A stretch of DNA of 64,000 bases. It comes from Saccharomycodes ludwigii. Its lineage: Eukaryota; Ascomycota; Saccharomycetes; Saccharomycodales; Saccharomycodaceae. Below the pieces are notes generated by a model that did no database searches, was not told the origin of the DNA, and worked only from the letters and a program-made list of their open reading frames with translations. The position numbers and the translations under genes were made by a program. Positions 52,461 through 63,088 of this stretch are shown one piece after another. The stretch lies in contig NC_060200.1 of NCBI RefSeq assembly GCF_020623625.1, positions 1,418,501-1,482,500 of the forward strand, given 5' to 3'. How positions within the stretch are numbered: position 1 is the first letter of the stretch; each line of letters begins with the position of its first letter.

Positions 52461-53535
52461 AAAAAAAAAGGAAAAAGAGTAGAACCTATTTTATATTCTA
52501 TCTTATATAAAAAAGCAAATTGTAATAAGATACCGACCTAAAAGTCATACTCACAGTCTCTTTTTTTATTAGATACCTGTTTTTTTGCTACATACTAGCG
52601 TTACAAAGATTATCTGTCCAGAAAATTAGGACAGATGAAATAGTATATTTGTCGTTTACAAGAATATGTACATATATAAAGGTAATCATTTTCGCCATTT
52701 ATTCTATTTTTTATTTCAGATATTGAGCTTTGGTAATAAAAGTTTTCTTCCTGTAAAATTTGGTTCAGAAGCAGAACTGAATGTAAAAAAGTTTTTCATC
52801 ATCTGAATAAATATTGAAATGACTTTTTTTTTATTAAAAAAAAAAACCCCTTATAACAGAAAAAAAAAGTATCAAGAATATATTGCTGTAAAGATAGTAA
52901 TGTATAAAAATAGTAATAATAATAATAAACAAAATCAGATGGTGATGCATGTATTTAATCCATTGACACATGTTTTATTCAAACCATCGTCGGATTGTAA
53001 AGACTACTTGTGGAAGTCATTCATCATTTGTAAGCAAAAAAAAAAAAAAAAAAATCCCACATTCAATTTTTGAAACATCACAATAGGGCAACTATTCTTT
53101 ACGACATGGCCTCATGCCGAAATATACATTTCTTTAATGTAATATCCATCCAATGAAAATAGAAGAGCTTCTTCAACACTTTCACTTACTATTTTTTTTT
53201 CTCTTTTCGATTCTCGATGTTACCTTTACCATTAAAGAAACATAACATACTTATATATATATATTGATCATAAACGAAGAATTCCTAATTCAAAAATATG
53301 TCCTGCATGTACTTCCTCAGAATATATAAATATTTGTGGTTATAATCATATTAATAATAGTAATAAGAAGTATGTTTCCTATAATGAAAAAAAAAAAAAA
53401 AAAAAACAAATTAACATGCGAATCAAATCGAGAAAAAACAAATTGACAAATGGAACGAAACATATGGTTTTATATCATTTTATAATTAAAATAAAATAAA
53501 ACCAGTGATCATATATATACGTATATATTCTCACC
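52461..53535. other. Intergenic: 3' flank of the membrane-protein gene
   Basis: No gene is firmly supported. A perfect hairpin atctgtcc/ggacagat (52612-52636) lies 150 bp after the stop. An ATG frame at 52819-53073 is split by A-runs and looks weak. AT-rich DNA makes up the rest. Confidence 0.4.
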
Positions 53536-53697
53536 TTAGAAGTTTCTTTCCAAGATCTCCGCCTCATATTGTCTGTGGTGATTTCCTTGTTTGTTATCCT
53601 TTTTGTTCATATACTGATGCAAAGACAACTTATTTCTACGATGAAATCTGTATTTGAGCCACAAGTATGAAAACAGTCTTATAATGTTTAAGCATCT
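53536..53697 (-). other. Coding-like stretch without a usable start (53 codons)
   Basis: A reverse-strand frame is open from 53697 to a TAA at 53536-53538. The translation includes LFSYLWLKYRFHRRNKLSLH and ends HHRQYEAEILERNF, a basic then acidic, protein-like pattern with common codons and higher GC than its flanks. Its only ATG leaves 24 residues. It may be the 3' exon of a spliced gene or the end of a decayed gene; other short coding-like tails follow on the same strand up to 54.2 kb. I could not find a matching donor and branch site. Unrecognised. Confidence 0.35.
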
Positions 53698-54436
53698 TTA
53701 CAATAAACAAACAACTTAATATGATACTCCCATTCCTAAGAGACAGCAAGACAAGATGAATATCATTGTAAGGACTAGCTAATTTATATACTATTAAAAT
53801 ACTTTTTTTTTTAAATTTTTTTTTTTTTTTTTTTCAATGAATTTTTAAAAAAAATTTTCTCAATTTTTTTTTTCGCTTAAAATTTCAGCCATTTTTTTTT
53901 ATCGTGTTCTTGTTATTTTAGGGCATTTTTTTTATAATTATGATTCATTGTCAATAAAATTGATGAATTGAATCAAGTCAGAAATCTAATTCCTTCATTA
54001 TTGAGTAATCTTTTACGTTCCCCACCCCCTTCCTTGTTATTTCCCCTTATTTTTATGATTTAATTCTGTATAGCTACTATTAAACACGGAAAATAGGCCA
54101 CAAACAACCCAAATAACTTGTCTTACGAGGATATAAGAAAGGTCATTAATATACGGACCATTTGAATTTCCAAGGAAGCTGACCAGAAAATGGTTGTTAC
54201 TTGATATAAAATTATTATTATCATTGTAATTCTTTTTTACTAAAAAGCTGTAAACACTATATATTTCTTTAAAAGTAACTTTACAACTGTAGCATCGAAG
54301 AGGTAGGTAATTTGAAGAAAAATACTAACAGAATGCTGTTGCATACGAAATGCCGAGTACTTTCCCCATTTATTCATTACCATGTTTAAATAACTCAACA
54401 ATCTGCTTCTAAGTGTTAATTTTATTTGCCTTTATA
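53698..54436. other. Intergenic, with possible gene remnants
   Basis: T- and A-runs (53804-53835) occur, and short reverse-strand frames near 53975-54060 and 54148-54190 look coding-like without starts. A TACTAAC on the forward strand near 54324 has no matching donor at a plausible distance. No gene model can be defended. Confidence 0.3.
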
Positions 54437-54922
54437 CTAGATATATTTAATACAATCAAGTGGGCTTTTAAAACCTGTTACGATTCCAAAAAGATGCGGC
54501 TGATCTATCAAGTTTTGATCAATTATAAACCAAAAAATTGGGTAGATGCTTAATAGCAATGAACCTAACAAACACAATGTGTTTGACTTCTTTGCCATAG
54601 GTTCATCGTTGCTGCGCAAGTGCTCTGTACTATGCTTAGATATAAACAATAAGGTAGCATGATAATAAATATAAACGATCAAGGAAAAAAAAATAGCTGT
54701 TCTGACATTTAAAATTTTACATGCATTCGAACGAGAAAGTTTAAGTAGGTTGGTTTTTTTACAAATTTTTTTTTTTCTTTTTTCTATTTTTTTAATATAT
54801 CTTTTGATCGAGATACTTAAACTATTAGGATCTAAATCTAAAGACTCTTTGTTAAAAAAGAAGTTCGAAGTTATTAACTTATATATGATGAAGGCGTATA
54901 AAGAACAAAAACAAGAAGACAT
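54437..54922 (-). CDS. Hypothetical small membrane protein, 161 residues
   Basis: An ATG frame with three hydrophobic segments: LYAFIIYKLI (about 8-17), AIFFSLIVYIYYHATLLFI (about 77-95) and LCLLGSLLLSIYPIFWFII (about 118-136). A very basic KRYIKKIEKRKKKICKK lies between the first two. The layout of one N-terminal span, a basic stretch and two later spans vaguely recalls Get1/WRB, but no motif supports that. The shorter opposite frame at 54750-54971 is less likely. The frame is long for chance in DNA this AT-rich, yet neighbouring sequence looks degenerate, so a decaying gene is possible. Confidence 0.4.
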   Translation of the reverse strand: MSSCFCSLYAFIIYKLITSNFFFNKESLDLDPNSLSISIKRYIKKIEKRKKKICKKTNLLKLSRSNACKILNVRTAIFFSLIVYIYYHATLLFISKHSTEHLRSNDEPMAKKSNTLCLLGSLLLSIYPIFWFIIDQNLIDQPHLFGIVTGFKSPLDCIKYI

Positions 54923-55406
54923 CCAATATTTTAAGCAACTTAATAAAAAAACAAAACATTGTTTTATTTAATATCACTTGCACAATTCGTATTCTTTTAG
55001 TTGTGGTAATTCGTTCGTGAATATGGAAAAACTTTCCTTCCCTGCTTTTCGATGTTTCTTTTTCATTTTACTTTTTTATTTTGTATTGTTGCAATATAAG
55101 AATGGGAAATAAAAAGGACCACCCCATCTCACATTTTAGTCGAGAGATAAATAATGTCAAATATCATCAATGTAACAATATATAAACGCTAAAAATGTGA
55201 GTATCAAACTAAGAGACAAAGCTTATGCTTTAGAAAAGGGGGAAAAAAAAAAAAAAAAAAACAAACAAAATATAATAATTAAGTTGTTATAGCTTTAAAC
55301 GAAAAAAATTTAATATATATCAAAGTTATAATTTTATCATCTCAAAAGATAATAAAAAATTCCTTGTCTCCATTAATTCTTACTAATTTTAAAAACCTTA
55401 AATTAT
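54923..55406. other. Intergenic: upstream of the hypothetical gene, RPS25 3' flank
   Basis: No gene is seen. It holds an A-run of about 20 bases near 55243-55261 and AT-rich RPS25 3' sequence. Confidence 0.4.
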
Positions 55407-55733
55407 TTATTCAGCAGCAGTAGCTCTGGTGTAAATAAATTGAGTGGAGTGCTTGGAAACTGGCTTGATAATACCTTCTTCTTCCAAATGTTTTAAAGCG
55501 ACTCTAGCTAAAGAACCACCAAGCTTTAACCTGTCAACCAAAACAGAAACGGAAACATATCTGTAAGTTGGAACTTCCTTCAAAATTCTTTCGTACTTTT
55601 CTTCATCCAAAACGACAGCGTGTTGAGCCTTGTCCTTGTGGGACTTCTTGGACCACTTCTTCTTGGATTTTTTACCACCGGCCATAGCGGCAGCGGCCTT
55701 TTGGGCTTTAGATAATTGTTGCTTTGGAGGCAT
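55407..55733 (-). CDS. RPS25: 40S ribosomal protein eS25
   Basis: The protein has 108 residues, the same length as S. cerevisiae Rps25: basic N-terminus [36 protein letters not shown], the winged-helix segment [20 protein letters not shown] and the terminal IYTRATAAE. eS25 sits in the 40S head near the E site and is needed for IRES-driven initiation. Codon use is strongly biased, as for ribosomal proteins. The position matches YGR027C/YLR333C, the duplicated RPS25A/RPS25B. The ATG at 55733 begins the known N-terminus; an upstream in-frame ATG is not needed. Signals upstream suggest a 5'UTR intron. Confidence 0.97.
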   Translation of the reverse strand: MPPKQQLSKAQKAAAAMAGGKKSKKKWSKKSHKDKAQHAVVLDEEKYERILKEVPTYRYVSVSVLVDRLKLGGSLARVALKHLEEEGIIKPVSKHSTQFIYTRATAAE

Positions 55734-55745
55734 GTTTTATTGTTC

Positions 55746-56377
55746 CTGTTTAAAATCAAAAAAAAACTTATTTTTCGGCAATAAAGCAAAAAAAAAATAT
55801 GAATAACATGTTAGTAAATGGAAATTACTTTCTTGGATATATAAAATCATAGACAATAAACTTAAATTTTAAGTATTCAAACTTTTTAAAAGGAAAAATG
55901 ATATTCATAAAAGATGCGATGAGTTAACAATATCAAAGATTCAAAAGACAAAACAGGTATCTTCCATCATTAACAATGTCAAATTGAACTTTATTCACAT
56001 TTATCTACAGGAAACTTGTTGTCCAATAGTAATCTTTCTTCAACACACATCATACTTCTACAAAAACATTGAACTCATAATTAGAGCTACACCCGATAAT
56101 ATTTAATGATCAAATATATTTTTTTTGCCAAACAAAAATGACCCTAATAAGAGTTAAAAAAAAAGAGGAACATAAATTTGTACAAATAAACATTATGCTC
56201 AGATTATTTCAACAACCCTACTAAAATTTAAAACATAGAGATAATTAGTTACTATCCCATCAATCAAATTCTTTTGTTTTGTTTCCTTTTGCTTGTTTCT
56301 CTATCATCTTTCCAAAAAAGTCCTTATCTATGAGATATGCTGAGTTCATTAATAACTTGAATGTAGGGGGTACATAC
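55746..56377 (-). other. RPS25: Probable 5'UTR intron of RPS25 (632 nt)
   Basis: On the RPS25 strand a donor GTATGT lies at 56377-56372, a perfect branch site TACTAAC at 55816-55810 and an acceptor aaaCAG ending at 55746, 12 bases before the ATG. All three consensus elements are exact or nearly so, and the branch-to-acceptor distance (about 60) is normal. Many yeast ribosomal genes have introns near the start; S. cerevisiae RPS25 genes, as I recall, do not. A closer donor candidate is GTATGA near 56050. Confidence 0.6.
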
Positions 56378-57014
56378 TAACTACCAAATATTTTCTGGGG
56401 TGTGTGTAAAAGGAATGTATTTTAATAAAAGGAAGATAAAATGACACCTAAATGCTATATTAAGTAATTAACATAATTAAAAATAAAAGAAAAAACTGTA
56501 AGTTAAGAGAAATTAACAAGAATAGAAGACCACCAATTATAGATAATTAACTGAACAGAAAAAACCAAAAAAAACATAAAAGAAAAACGTAAAAAAAAAA
56601 AATAAAAAAAAATAAAAAAAAATATAGTAGAATATGTTTACAGATTGTTCTACTAGCAAGATTTTAGTATCAGGATACAAATTTATTATAATCAAAAAAT
56701 AAAAAACGCCAATAAATTACTTTAACATTTAAAATGAAAAACATTTCCGTAATTTCTTCTAAAATTAAAAGGCACAGATATTAGCCAGAGTTGCATTGAG
56801 TAAAAGGATAGTTTATGAAAGTGATCAAGGGAAAAAAAAAAAAGGTTGGCGGCGAAGCTGGGAGCAAAAAAAAGAAAAAAAATAATAATAAAATATCTTT
56901 AAAATTTAATCAAAAATAAAAAAGGTACGGATGATATTAATACTGTCTTAAAATAATTTAATAAAAAAAAAATATTTTCCTAATGTGCCCTAAGAGTATG
57001 ATTTTTTTTGGGTA

Positions 57015-57045
<31 letters not shown>

Positions 57046-57187
57046 ACTGGAAATATACATTTTTTTGCAGAAAAAAAAAATAATTTGTTTTGTTTAACAG
57101 TCAACGTACAGTTCATTAATTACCAAAGAAAAAAAAAAAATAAAAAACAACAACAACCACTACCACCATACCACTACACATATCCCA
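56378..57187. other. Divergent promoter region between RPS25 and NUP2
   Basis: No gene is seen. On the RPS25 strand ACACACACCCC near 56398-56408 resembles a Rap1 site, in line with ribosomal promoters. An ACCCTAA (Tbf1-type) motif lies at 56141-56147, inside the proposed intron. A T-run of about 26 bases (57019-57045) lies upstream of NUP2. Confidence 0.45.
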
Positions 57188-59749
57188 ATGTCTAAAAGAA
57201 TAGCAGGTCATCAGTTAGACCATTTAAATGCAGATCACTCATCTGATGAAGAAATAAACATTCCTCAAAGTACCAGAGCTTCCGAAGAGGTTTTAAGAAA
57301 AAGAAAAATTGCTCAACCAAGGAACAAGCTTTTGTCCTTTGAAACTCTAAGAAAGAAGAGTATTAACAATGATAATAAAACTGATATTCCCGCAAAAATT
57401 AAGGCATTAAACATCCAGTTTCAGAGTAACATCAACCAGAGTATGCAATCTAGCCAATTGTTTGATTTCAGTACTACATGTGAAAAATATTTGGCTTATA
57501 TCAAAACAATTAATAAAAATCAGGGAAAAAACTTTATTTTACCATCCCAATATAAAACTGACGCAAAAATTGAAGAGAAACCAGACAATAATACATATTT
57601 GGCTTTGAATTCAACAATGCATACTTCAACAGTTCCAAGTTTACCAAGTACCGATGATATTGAAAAATCTACTAGATTTCAAACTGACAACAGCAGTAGT
57701 TCTATTAAGGATCCTGTCGATTTAAAAGAAACAAAGAAGTCAAGTAACCTGTTTACCTTTACACCAAATGGAAACACTTTTAATACTTTTCCAAAAAACG
57801 ACACTTCTACCAATACCGACAGTAAACCATTTGGTAAAATCCAGAATACCGTTACAAATAATTCCATTATTAACAGTGACGATTCTAATAAGCTTGTTGA
57901 AAAGCCAACATTTTCCTTTGGTGTACCAAACAATGTAGTCAACAATAGTAGTACTGGTAATAAGTTGGATGCTTCTGCTAATAAACCGGCAGTTGGATCT
58001 ACTTCTTTCAACGCCAAACCAGCTTTTTCCTTCCAAACGACTGATGTTAAAAAAGCGGGAGACAGTAGTACTTCTACAAAACCAGCTTTCACTTTTTCTG
58101 CTTCCTTTAACAATACAAAGCCTGTATTTTCATTTACTACACATTCAACAAAAGATGCTGAGAAAACCGAAACTAAAAATGCAAAGGGTCAATTGGAACC
58201 GTCGGCTTTTGGAAGTTCTCTTGCCTCCAACATTAACCGGAATGAACCTTTTACTTTTAAACCAAAAGCCAACACTGATGTTGCAATTTTAGAAAAAGAT
58301 GATGAAAAAAAGGCCGAAAAAAAGGCTGAAAAAGATACTGAAAAAACGGAAACTATTGAACCACCAAAATTCTTTAGTTCTGATAAACCTGTTACCAGCT
58401 TTTTCAAATTAGATAGTGACAAATTTCCCACTAATAATGACAATACTTCCGACTCGACAGCGGCTTCTTTTACCTTTGCTGGTAAATCACCAACAGATAT
58501 CTTTAAAAAATCTGAAAATAAAGATAGCACCGCCCAACATGTTGCTTCCAATTTGGATCAAGGATCTAAGGAAAAATCGAGAGAATTGATTCCTACTTCA
58601 ACAAATCAGTTTACATCATCTTTGAATAAAAATAATACTCAACCTTCATCTTCACCTTTCAATTTCGGTGGTCAAGATAGTGCCATCACAACTACGATTA
58701 ATAAACCTGTTTTTGACATAGTTTCCAAATCTGATGTGCCTAGTTCGAATAATAATTCGGATTCAAAATCTTCTTCCGAAATTGTGACTGATTCACAGTT
58801 GCCCCACGAATCATCATCCAGTGTAACTAAAAGCACCCCGCAAACTTTGCCTTTAATAAGCTCATCTAAGTCCACCGACGATAAAACTGGTACCCTTGAT
58901 AACAATTCCACTGTTTCAGCTCCAACAAAGCATGAGTTTAAACCACCTGTGTTTGGTAATAATAGTTCTAAATCGTTGGAAGATAATAAAACAAAGATCA
59001 ATTTTTCTTTTGACAAAAAGAACAATAATACTACGACAGCTGAACATCCCAAATTGACTTTTAATTTTAATGCGAATGCCACTTCTTCCAAGGCACCAAC
59101 ATTTTCATTTACGACAACAAATAAATCCAGCGATGAGGCTAATAAAAAGACAGAGCCAGCTAAACCACCGCAAGATTTTTCCTTCAATCTACCTTTTAAC
59201 CAAAGTAACAATGGGTTTGGTAACACCACTGTGACTCCTGATACCAAGGATATCAATGGTGCTACCAAAAGCACAGATGAAACAAAACAACAGAAAGATT
59301 CGGTTGGTGAACAAAATAAGGAAACCATTCCAAGTGAAAATGAACAGACAGATGCCGTTACAAAAATGGTGGATGCAACAAACAGTGAGGCAAACGAAAA
59401 TGTACTTTTTGAAAAACGTGCTAAATTAATGCTTTATGATCCAAGCAATGAAGAAAAAGGACCGTACATAACAAAAGGTGTGGGTGATTTCAAAATTTTG
59501 CAGGATAAAAAAAATAAAAACAGAACAAGGTTATTATTAAGGTCAGATGGAATGGGACATGTGTTATTGAACACATATGTGGTTAAGACATTTAACTATG
59601 AACCATTGTCTAATGAACAAGAAAATGTTATAAAGATCCCAGTTATTGATGCCGAAACGAAAAAAGTTTCAACTTATGTGTTAAGGGTCAAACAAAAATC
59701 CGATGGTAGGCAATTATGTAAAGTAATTGCTGATTCTAAAACTTACTAA
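57188..59749 (+). CDS. NUP2: Nup2 nucleoporin with Ran-binding domain
   Basis: The protein has 853 residues (S. cerevisiae 720). The N-terminal importin-alpha-binding region has the Nup2 pattern MSKRIAGHQLDHL...RKRKIAQPRNK (1-48). A long disordered middle follows, rich in KPAFSF-type motifs, and a C-terminal Ran-binding domain starts near 735 (LFEKRAKLMLYDP, GVGDFKIL, RLLLRSDGMGHVLLN). Nup2 is a mobile nuclear-basket nucleoporin that helps release cargo from importin alpha. The middle has few true FG motifs: most FxF units are followed by residues other than Gly. SGD1 follows convergently, as in YLR335W-YLR336C, which settles identity. Confidence 0.94.
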   Translation: MSKRIAGHQLDHLNADHSSDEEINIPQSTRASEEVLRKRKIAQPRNKLLSFETLRKKSINNDNKTDIPAKIKALNIQFQSNINQSMQSSQLFDFSTTCEKYLAYIKTINKNQGKNFILPSQYKTDAKIEEKPDNNTYLALNSTMHTSTVPSLPSTDDIEKSTRFQTDNSSSSIKDPVDLKETKKSSNLFTFTPNGNTFNTFPKNDTSTNTDSKPFGKIQNTVTNNSIINSDDSNKLVEKPTFSFGVPNNVVNNSSTGNKLDASANKPAVGSTSFNAKPAFSFQTTDVKKAGDSSTSTKPAFTFSASFNNTKPVFSFTTHSTKDAEKTETKNAKGQLEPSAFGSSLASNINRNEPFTFKPKANTDVAILEKDDEKKAEKKAEKDTEKTETIEPPKFFSSDKPVTSFFKLDSDKFPTNNDNTSDSTAASFTFAGKSPTDIFKKSENKDSTAQHVASNLDQGSKEKSRELIPTSTNQFTSSLNKNNTQPSSSPFNFGGQDSAITTTINKPVFDIVSKSDVPSSNNNSDSKSSSEIVTDSQLPHESSSSVTKSTPQTLPLISSSKSTDDKTGTLDNNSTVSAPTKHEFKPPVFGNNSSKSLEDNKTKINFSFDKKNNNTTTAEHPKLTFNFNANATSSKAPTFSFTTTNKSSDEANKKTEPAKPPQDFSFNLPFNQSNNGFGNTTVTPDTKDINGATKSTDETKQQKDSVGEQNKETIPSENEQTDAVTKMVDATNSEANENVLFEKRAKLMLYDPSNEEKGPYITKGVGDFKILQDKKNKNRTRLLLRSDGMGHVLLNTYVVKTFNYEPLSNEQENVIKIPVIDAETKKVSTYVLRVKQKSDGRQLCKVIADSKTY

Positions 59750-59776
59750 GTTTTTTTTTCAATTTTTTTTTTCAAT

Positions 59777-59810
<34 letters not shown>

Positions 59811-60003
59811 GTTTTCTAATGTATTTATTATATATTTTATAAAACATGTCAATTAATTACGAGCTAAAAGTCGGTAACATCTTATTATTCAAAAATAATA
59901 TGTAAAAGTGTAAGGATTAATAAATACCGGTGGCATATTACTTATCTCTTAGTGTTGGTAATTTTCAAACCAATTACTCCTATACGTTATACGCATATCT
60001 AAT
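59750..60003. other. Convergent 3' region between NUP2 and SGD1
   Basis: Short gap dominated by T-runs (59752-59810) that probably serve 3' end formation. Nothing else is seen. Confidence 0.4.
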
Positions 60004-62988
60004 TTAATAATCCGTCTGTTCTAATTTTTTACTTATCGTATTCAATGCAGTTTTATAGGCCCAATTAAACCTTTCTTCCACCCTTTTATAATTCTTTTTA
60101 CTTTTAAATTCAATTAAAAACTGCAGAGGTTTGAATTTTTTTGAAAGAAACCATTGCAACCCTTTTAAAACCACTGAAATGTTCTCTGATTTGATATTTG
60201 AAATAAAACATCTGACCAAATCACTGTCATCATATTCATATACTTTTTTATGGTTGACAATAACTTTTTTTTCCGCATTCTTTCCCAAAGTTAAAAATAA
60301 TTGATAGAGAACGAGTTCAAAGAAAACCATACCGTCTGCATTTAATCCTCCCAATAGTGTTACGTGTTTAAAGATGTCTATCTTTAAAATACCTGAACCT
60401 AATAAAAATCCATAGAATCTCGCCTGTGCTGATATTCTTTTCAAACTGGTGGTTTCGTCATTACTATAAATTCCGTGGTCATCCTCATCCTCATCATCTG
60501 AAAGGGCACCTTTGTCATTTTCAAACTTTTTAACAATGTTCCAAAATTGAAATTGTAAGCCTTTTAAGATGTTATGATTGTACTCACACAGTTTTTTAGC
60601 CAATAAACTATAATAGGGGTTATAACCATTTCCATCCACAGTCAAACAATGAATTAGCACCTTAGGAATTTCCAAAGATTGCTTATTTTTCAAATTTAGC
60701 TTTTCTATCTTCGTAAAAGCGTCCATAAAATCCTGAGCACCCATGATACTAACAAATATAGACTTTCTGACTTCTGTGTTCATTCTTTGTTCCTTAGCTA
60801 AAGAACCTAGGTCGGGAATTTCATCCAAAAAGTTGTCACCTATATTCATATCGACAATATCATAAGCATTATCAGCAGTATCATTATTTTCAAAGGCTGA
60901 GCTAGCATTGCCCTTCCAAGAAGCACCAACTAACCACCATTTACCCTTTTTATCCACATTTTCAATGTCACTTAAAGAAACCTGTAGAGGATCTGTTGTA
61001 CTAGTCAATTTCAAGGAACCCACTAAAAGTTTTTTCAAATTCACATAGCTTGGTGCCAAAAGAGATGTCTTCAATCTGTTATTTTTTAAATCGGAAACTG
61101 TTTCTAATAAAAATTTCATTTTAGAAGTTTGTTCTAATCCCTTTACGTTCCCCATTAATGTGATAATGATTTCTTTTAATGTCGCGGGGTCACCACTCCT
61201 TACCATTGGACCACACACAGAAATTATTCTTAGCAATAACTCAGTGGCGAATTGAGTGGGTTTTGCAATCAATAACTGCATAATATTGTAAACTAAATTA
61301 GAAGAAATTATGCCAAAATCATAACAATAGGATATCAAAGTTAGTATATTACTACAGCACTTGGAAAAGGTTTGTCCCTCCTCAGATTTGTCCACATTAT
61401 CTGATTTGAAATGTTTTAAAAAATCTTCTACTATGGACTGAATGAAGGAAGCACCCATCTCAATACCTTGTAGCTTCCACAAAGCAAAGGCAACACCTGC
61501 ATAATTAAGAACAAATTTATCTAATAATTTATTTGGAGTGGATATTGTTTCTATAACTTGATGAGTAAAGGAATCATTTAAAATTTGGTGTGGATTTGAA
61601 TTATACATTTCATTGATAGAAGAAATGATAATAATAATATTGGATTCCGAAAGTTTATTCAAAGAGGACTTAATTTGTTTTCTTAGTTTTTCATCAACCG
61701 TACTCTCCAAATGTACCTTCTTACGTAGGGAAGGTGGTATATAAGTATTTTCTTGATAATCATCCTCGTCGTTATCATTTGATTGGGCAGTGCCAGGAGC
61801 AACGTATGGGTTTTCCTTCTTTTTATTTTTTTCTCTTTCGTAGTCACTACCTCCTAGATCGCTGCCTTCAAGTTCTTTTAACTGTTCCCATTCTTCAGAA
61901 TCTAAGTCACCTTCATCAAATTCGTCAAAATCACCTGAACTCAATTCATCATCAGAAGAAAATGGGGGGTCCAAGTTTTCTTCAGAACTATAATCGCTTT
62001 TTGTTTCCTCTGCACCACTAGATTCAGCTGTAGTAGTATTTTTATTAGTTAATTCGAATTCACCATAATCATCATCACTTGCGCCATAATTTTCAAAGAA
62101 ATCTAAACCTTCCAACAAACCACCAATGGCATCGTAATCATCGCGGGCATGTATTTTTTTTTTATTTTTTTTCAAGCCCAACTTTTTCGCATAATATTTC
62201 ATATCTATTTCATCTCTTTCAATTTGTGCACGTTCTTGGGGTGTCAATATATGTAGTTCCTTTTCTTCCGTAGCGTTCTTCACTCCCTTTCCATTTTTCT
62301 TATGAATTTCCGGGCTTTTGTTTATGCCATTCTTCTTTTTTTCTTTTAATTTCTTTAAAAGTTCCATAGTTTCAGCTGCTGTTAAATCTTGGATTTGATC
62401 AGTATCAGAATCAAATTCTCCTTCTGATGTGTATTCATTCTCCTCCTTCCGGCTTATAGTGCTCCCAACACTGCCAGAATTCTTCTTCTTTTTCAATTCA
62501 ATCAATCTGCGCATGGTTTCCTCAGCGCTCAATGTCTCATCGAGAGAATTATCTTTTCCGTCCGCTTCAAAATCTTTTAATTGTTCCCATTCCTCGGAAG
62601 ATAAATCACTTTTGCTAAAGTCCTCAAAGCCCAAGCTGTCATCCGATGAAATTGGTGAATCAGTAGATATTTTTTCAGATGTTTTAATTGAGTTTTTATA
62701 ATTGATGTGATCACTTTTCTTTTTTGGAAATTTGTTTTTACCTCTTGCATTTTCAAGACCTGAGGTATGGTCGTGTTTACTCTTTTTGTTGTCTTCGCCA
62801 GCTAATCCTCGAATGGTAGCTTTCCTCTTTTTTTCTGATCTTTGTTGTTTTCTTCTTTCTTTCCTACTCAAAGTTTGTGACCTGCCCCTCTTTTTTGATT
62901 TTTGATTCTGAAACCTTGGATCATCCAGGGTATTTTTCTTCAATTCATCTAAAATAGATCCAGGCAAACGTATAGAATGTGATTTCAT
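60004..62988 (-). CDS. SGD1: Sgd1 (NOM1-type) MIF4G/MA3 nucleolar protein
   Basis: The protein has 994 residues (S. cerevisiae 899). The first 400 are charged, with several acidic serine blocks (DSEEWEQLKDFE-like) and basic stretches (RKERRKQQRSEKKRK near 42-56). A MIF4G domain follows (about 430-640, starting LRKQIKSSLNKLSESNI) and an MA3 domain (about 735-860, starting EVRKSIFVSIMGAQDFMDAF). Sgd1/NOM1 proteins act in 18S rRNA maturation with the DEAD-box protein Fal1. The acidic repeat SSEEWEQLK/SEEWEQLKELEG occurs twice, suggesting an internal duplication. Adjacency to NUP2 equals YLR335W-YLR336C. Confidence 0.93.
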   Translation of the reverse strand: MKSHSIRLPGSILDELKKNTLDDPRFQNQKSKKRGRSQTLSRKERRKQQRSEKKRKATIRGLAGEDNKKSKHDHTSGLENARGKNKFPKKKSDHINYKNSIKTSEKISTDSPISSDDSLGFEDFSKSDLSSEEWEQLKDFEADGKDNSLDETLSAEETMRRLIELKKKKNSGSVGSTISRKEENEYTSEGEFDSDTDQIQDLTAAETMELLKKLKEKKKNGINKSPEIHKKNGKGVKNATEEKELHILTPQERAQIERDEIDMKYYAKKLGLKKNKKKIHARDDYDAIGGLLEGLDFFENYGASDDDYGEFELTNKNTTTAESSGAEETKSDYSSEENLDPPFSSDDELSSGDFDEFDEGDLDSEEWEQLKELEGSDLGGSDYEREKNKKKENPYVAPGTAQSNDNDEDDYQENTYIPPSLRKKVHLESTVDEKLRKQIKSSLNKLSESNIIIIISSINEMYNSNPHQILNDSFTHQVIETISTPNKLLDKFVLNYAGVAFALWKLQGIEMGASFIQSIVEDFLKHFKSDNVDKSEEGQTFSKCCSNILTLISYCYDFGIISSNLVYNIMQLLIAKPTQFATELLLRIISVCGPMVRSGDPATLKEIIITLMGNVKGLEQTSKMKFLLETVSDLKNNRLKTSLLAPSYVNLKKLLVGSLKLTSTTDPLQVSLSDIENVDKKGKWWLVGASWKGNASSAFENNDTADNAYDIVDMNIGDNFLDEIPDLGSLAKEQRMNTEVRKSIFVSIMGAQDFMDAFTKIEKLNLKNKQSLEIPKVLIHCLTVDGNGYNPYYSLLAKKLCEYNHNILKGLQFQFWNIVKKFENDKGALSDDEDEDDHGIYSNDETTSLKRISAQARFYGFLLGSGILKIDIFKHVTLLGGLNADGMVFFELVLYQLFLTLGKNAEKKVIVNHKKVYEYDDSDLVRCFISNIKSENISVVLKGLQWFLSKKFKPLQFLIEFKSKKNYKRVEERFNWAYKTALNTISKKLEQTDY

Positions 62989-63045
62989 TACAGACAGGAT
63001 TGTATGTATTGTTATATAACTGGCTTTTAATATATGTATACTACT

Positions 63046-63088
<43 letters not shown>

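Noticed and set aside
52819-53073. 84-codon frame in the 52-53 kb gap
   Set aside because: Lysine runs from A-tracts at both ends; the middle is somewhat coding-like, but no start, neighbour or homology supports it.
54300-54350. Forward-strand TACTAAC near 54324 as an intron branch site
   Set aside because: The only donor-like sequence is about 20 bases upstream, too close for a yeast intron.
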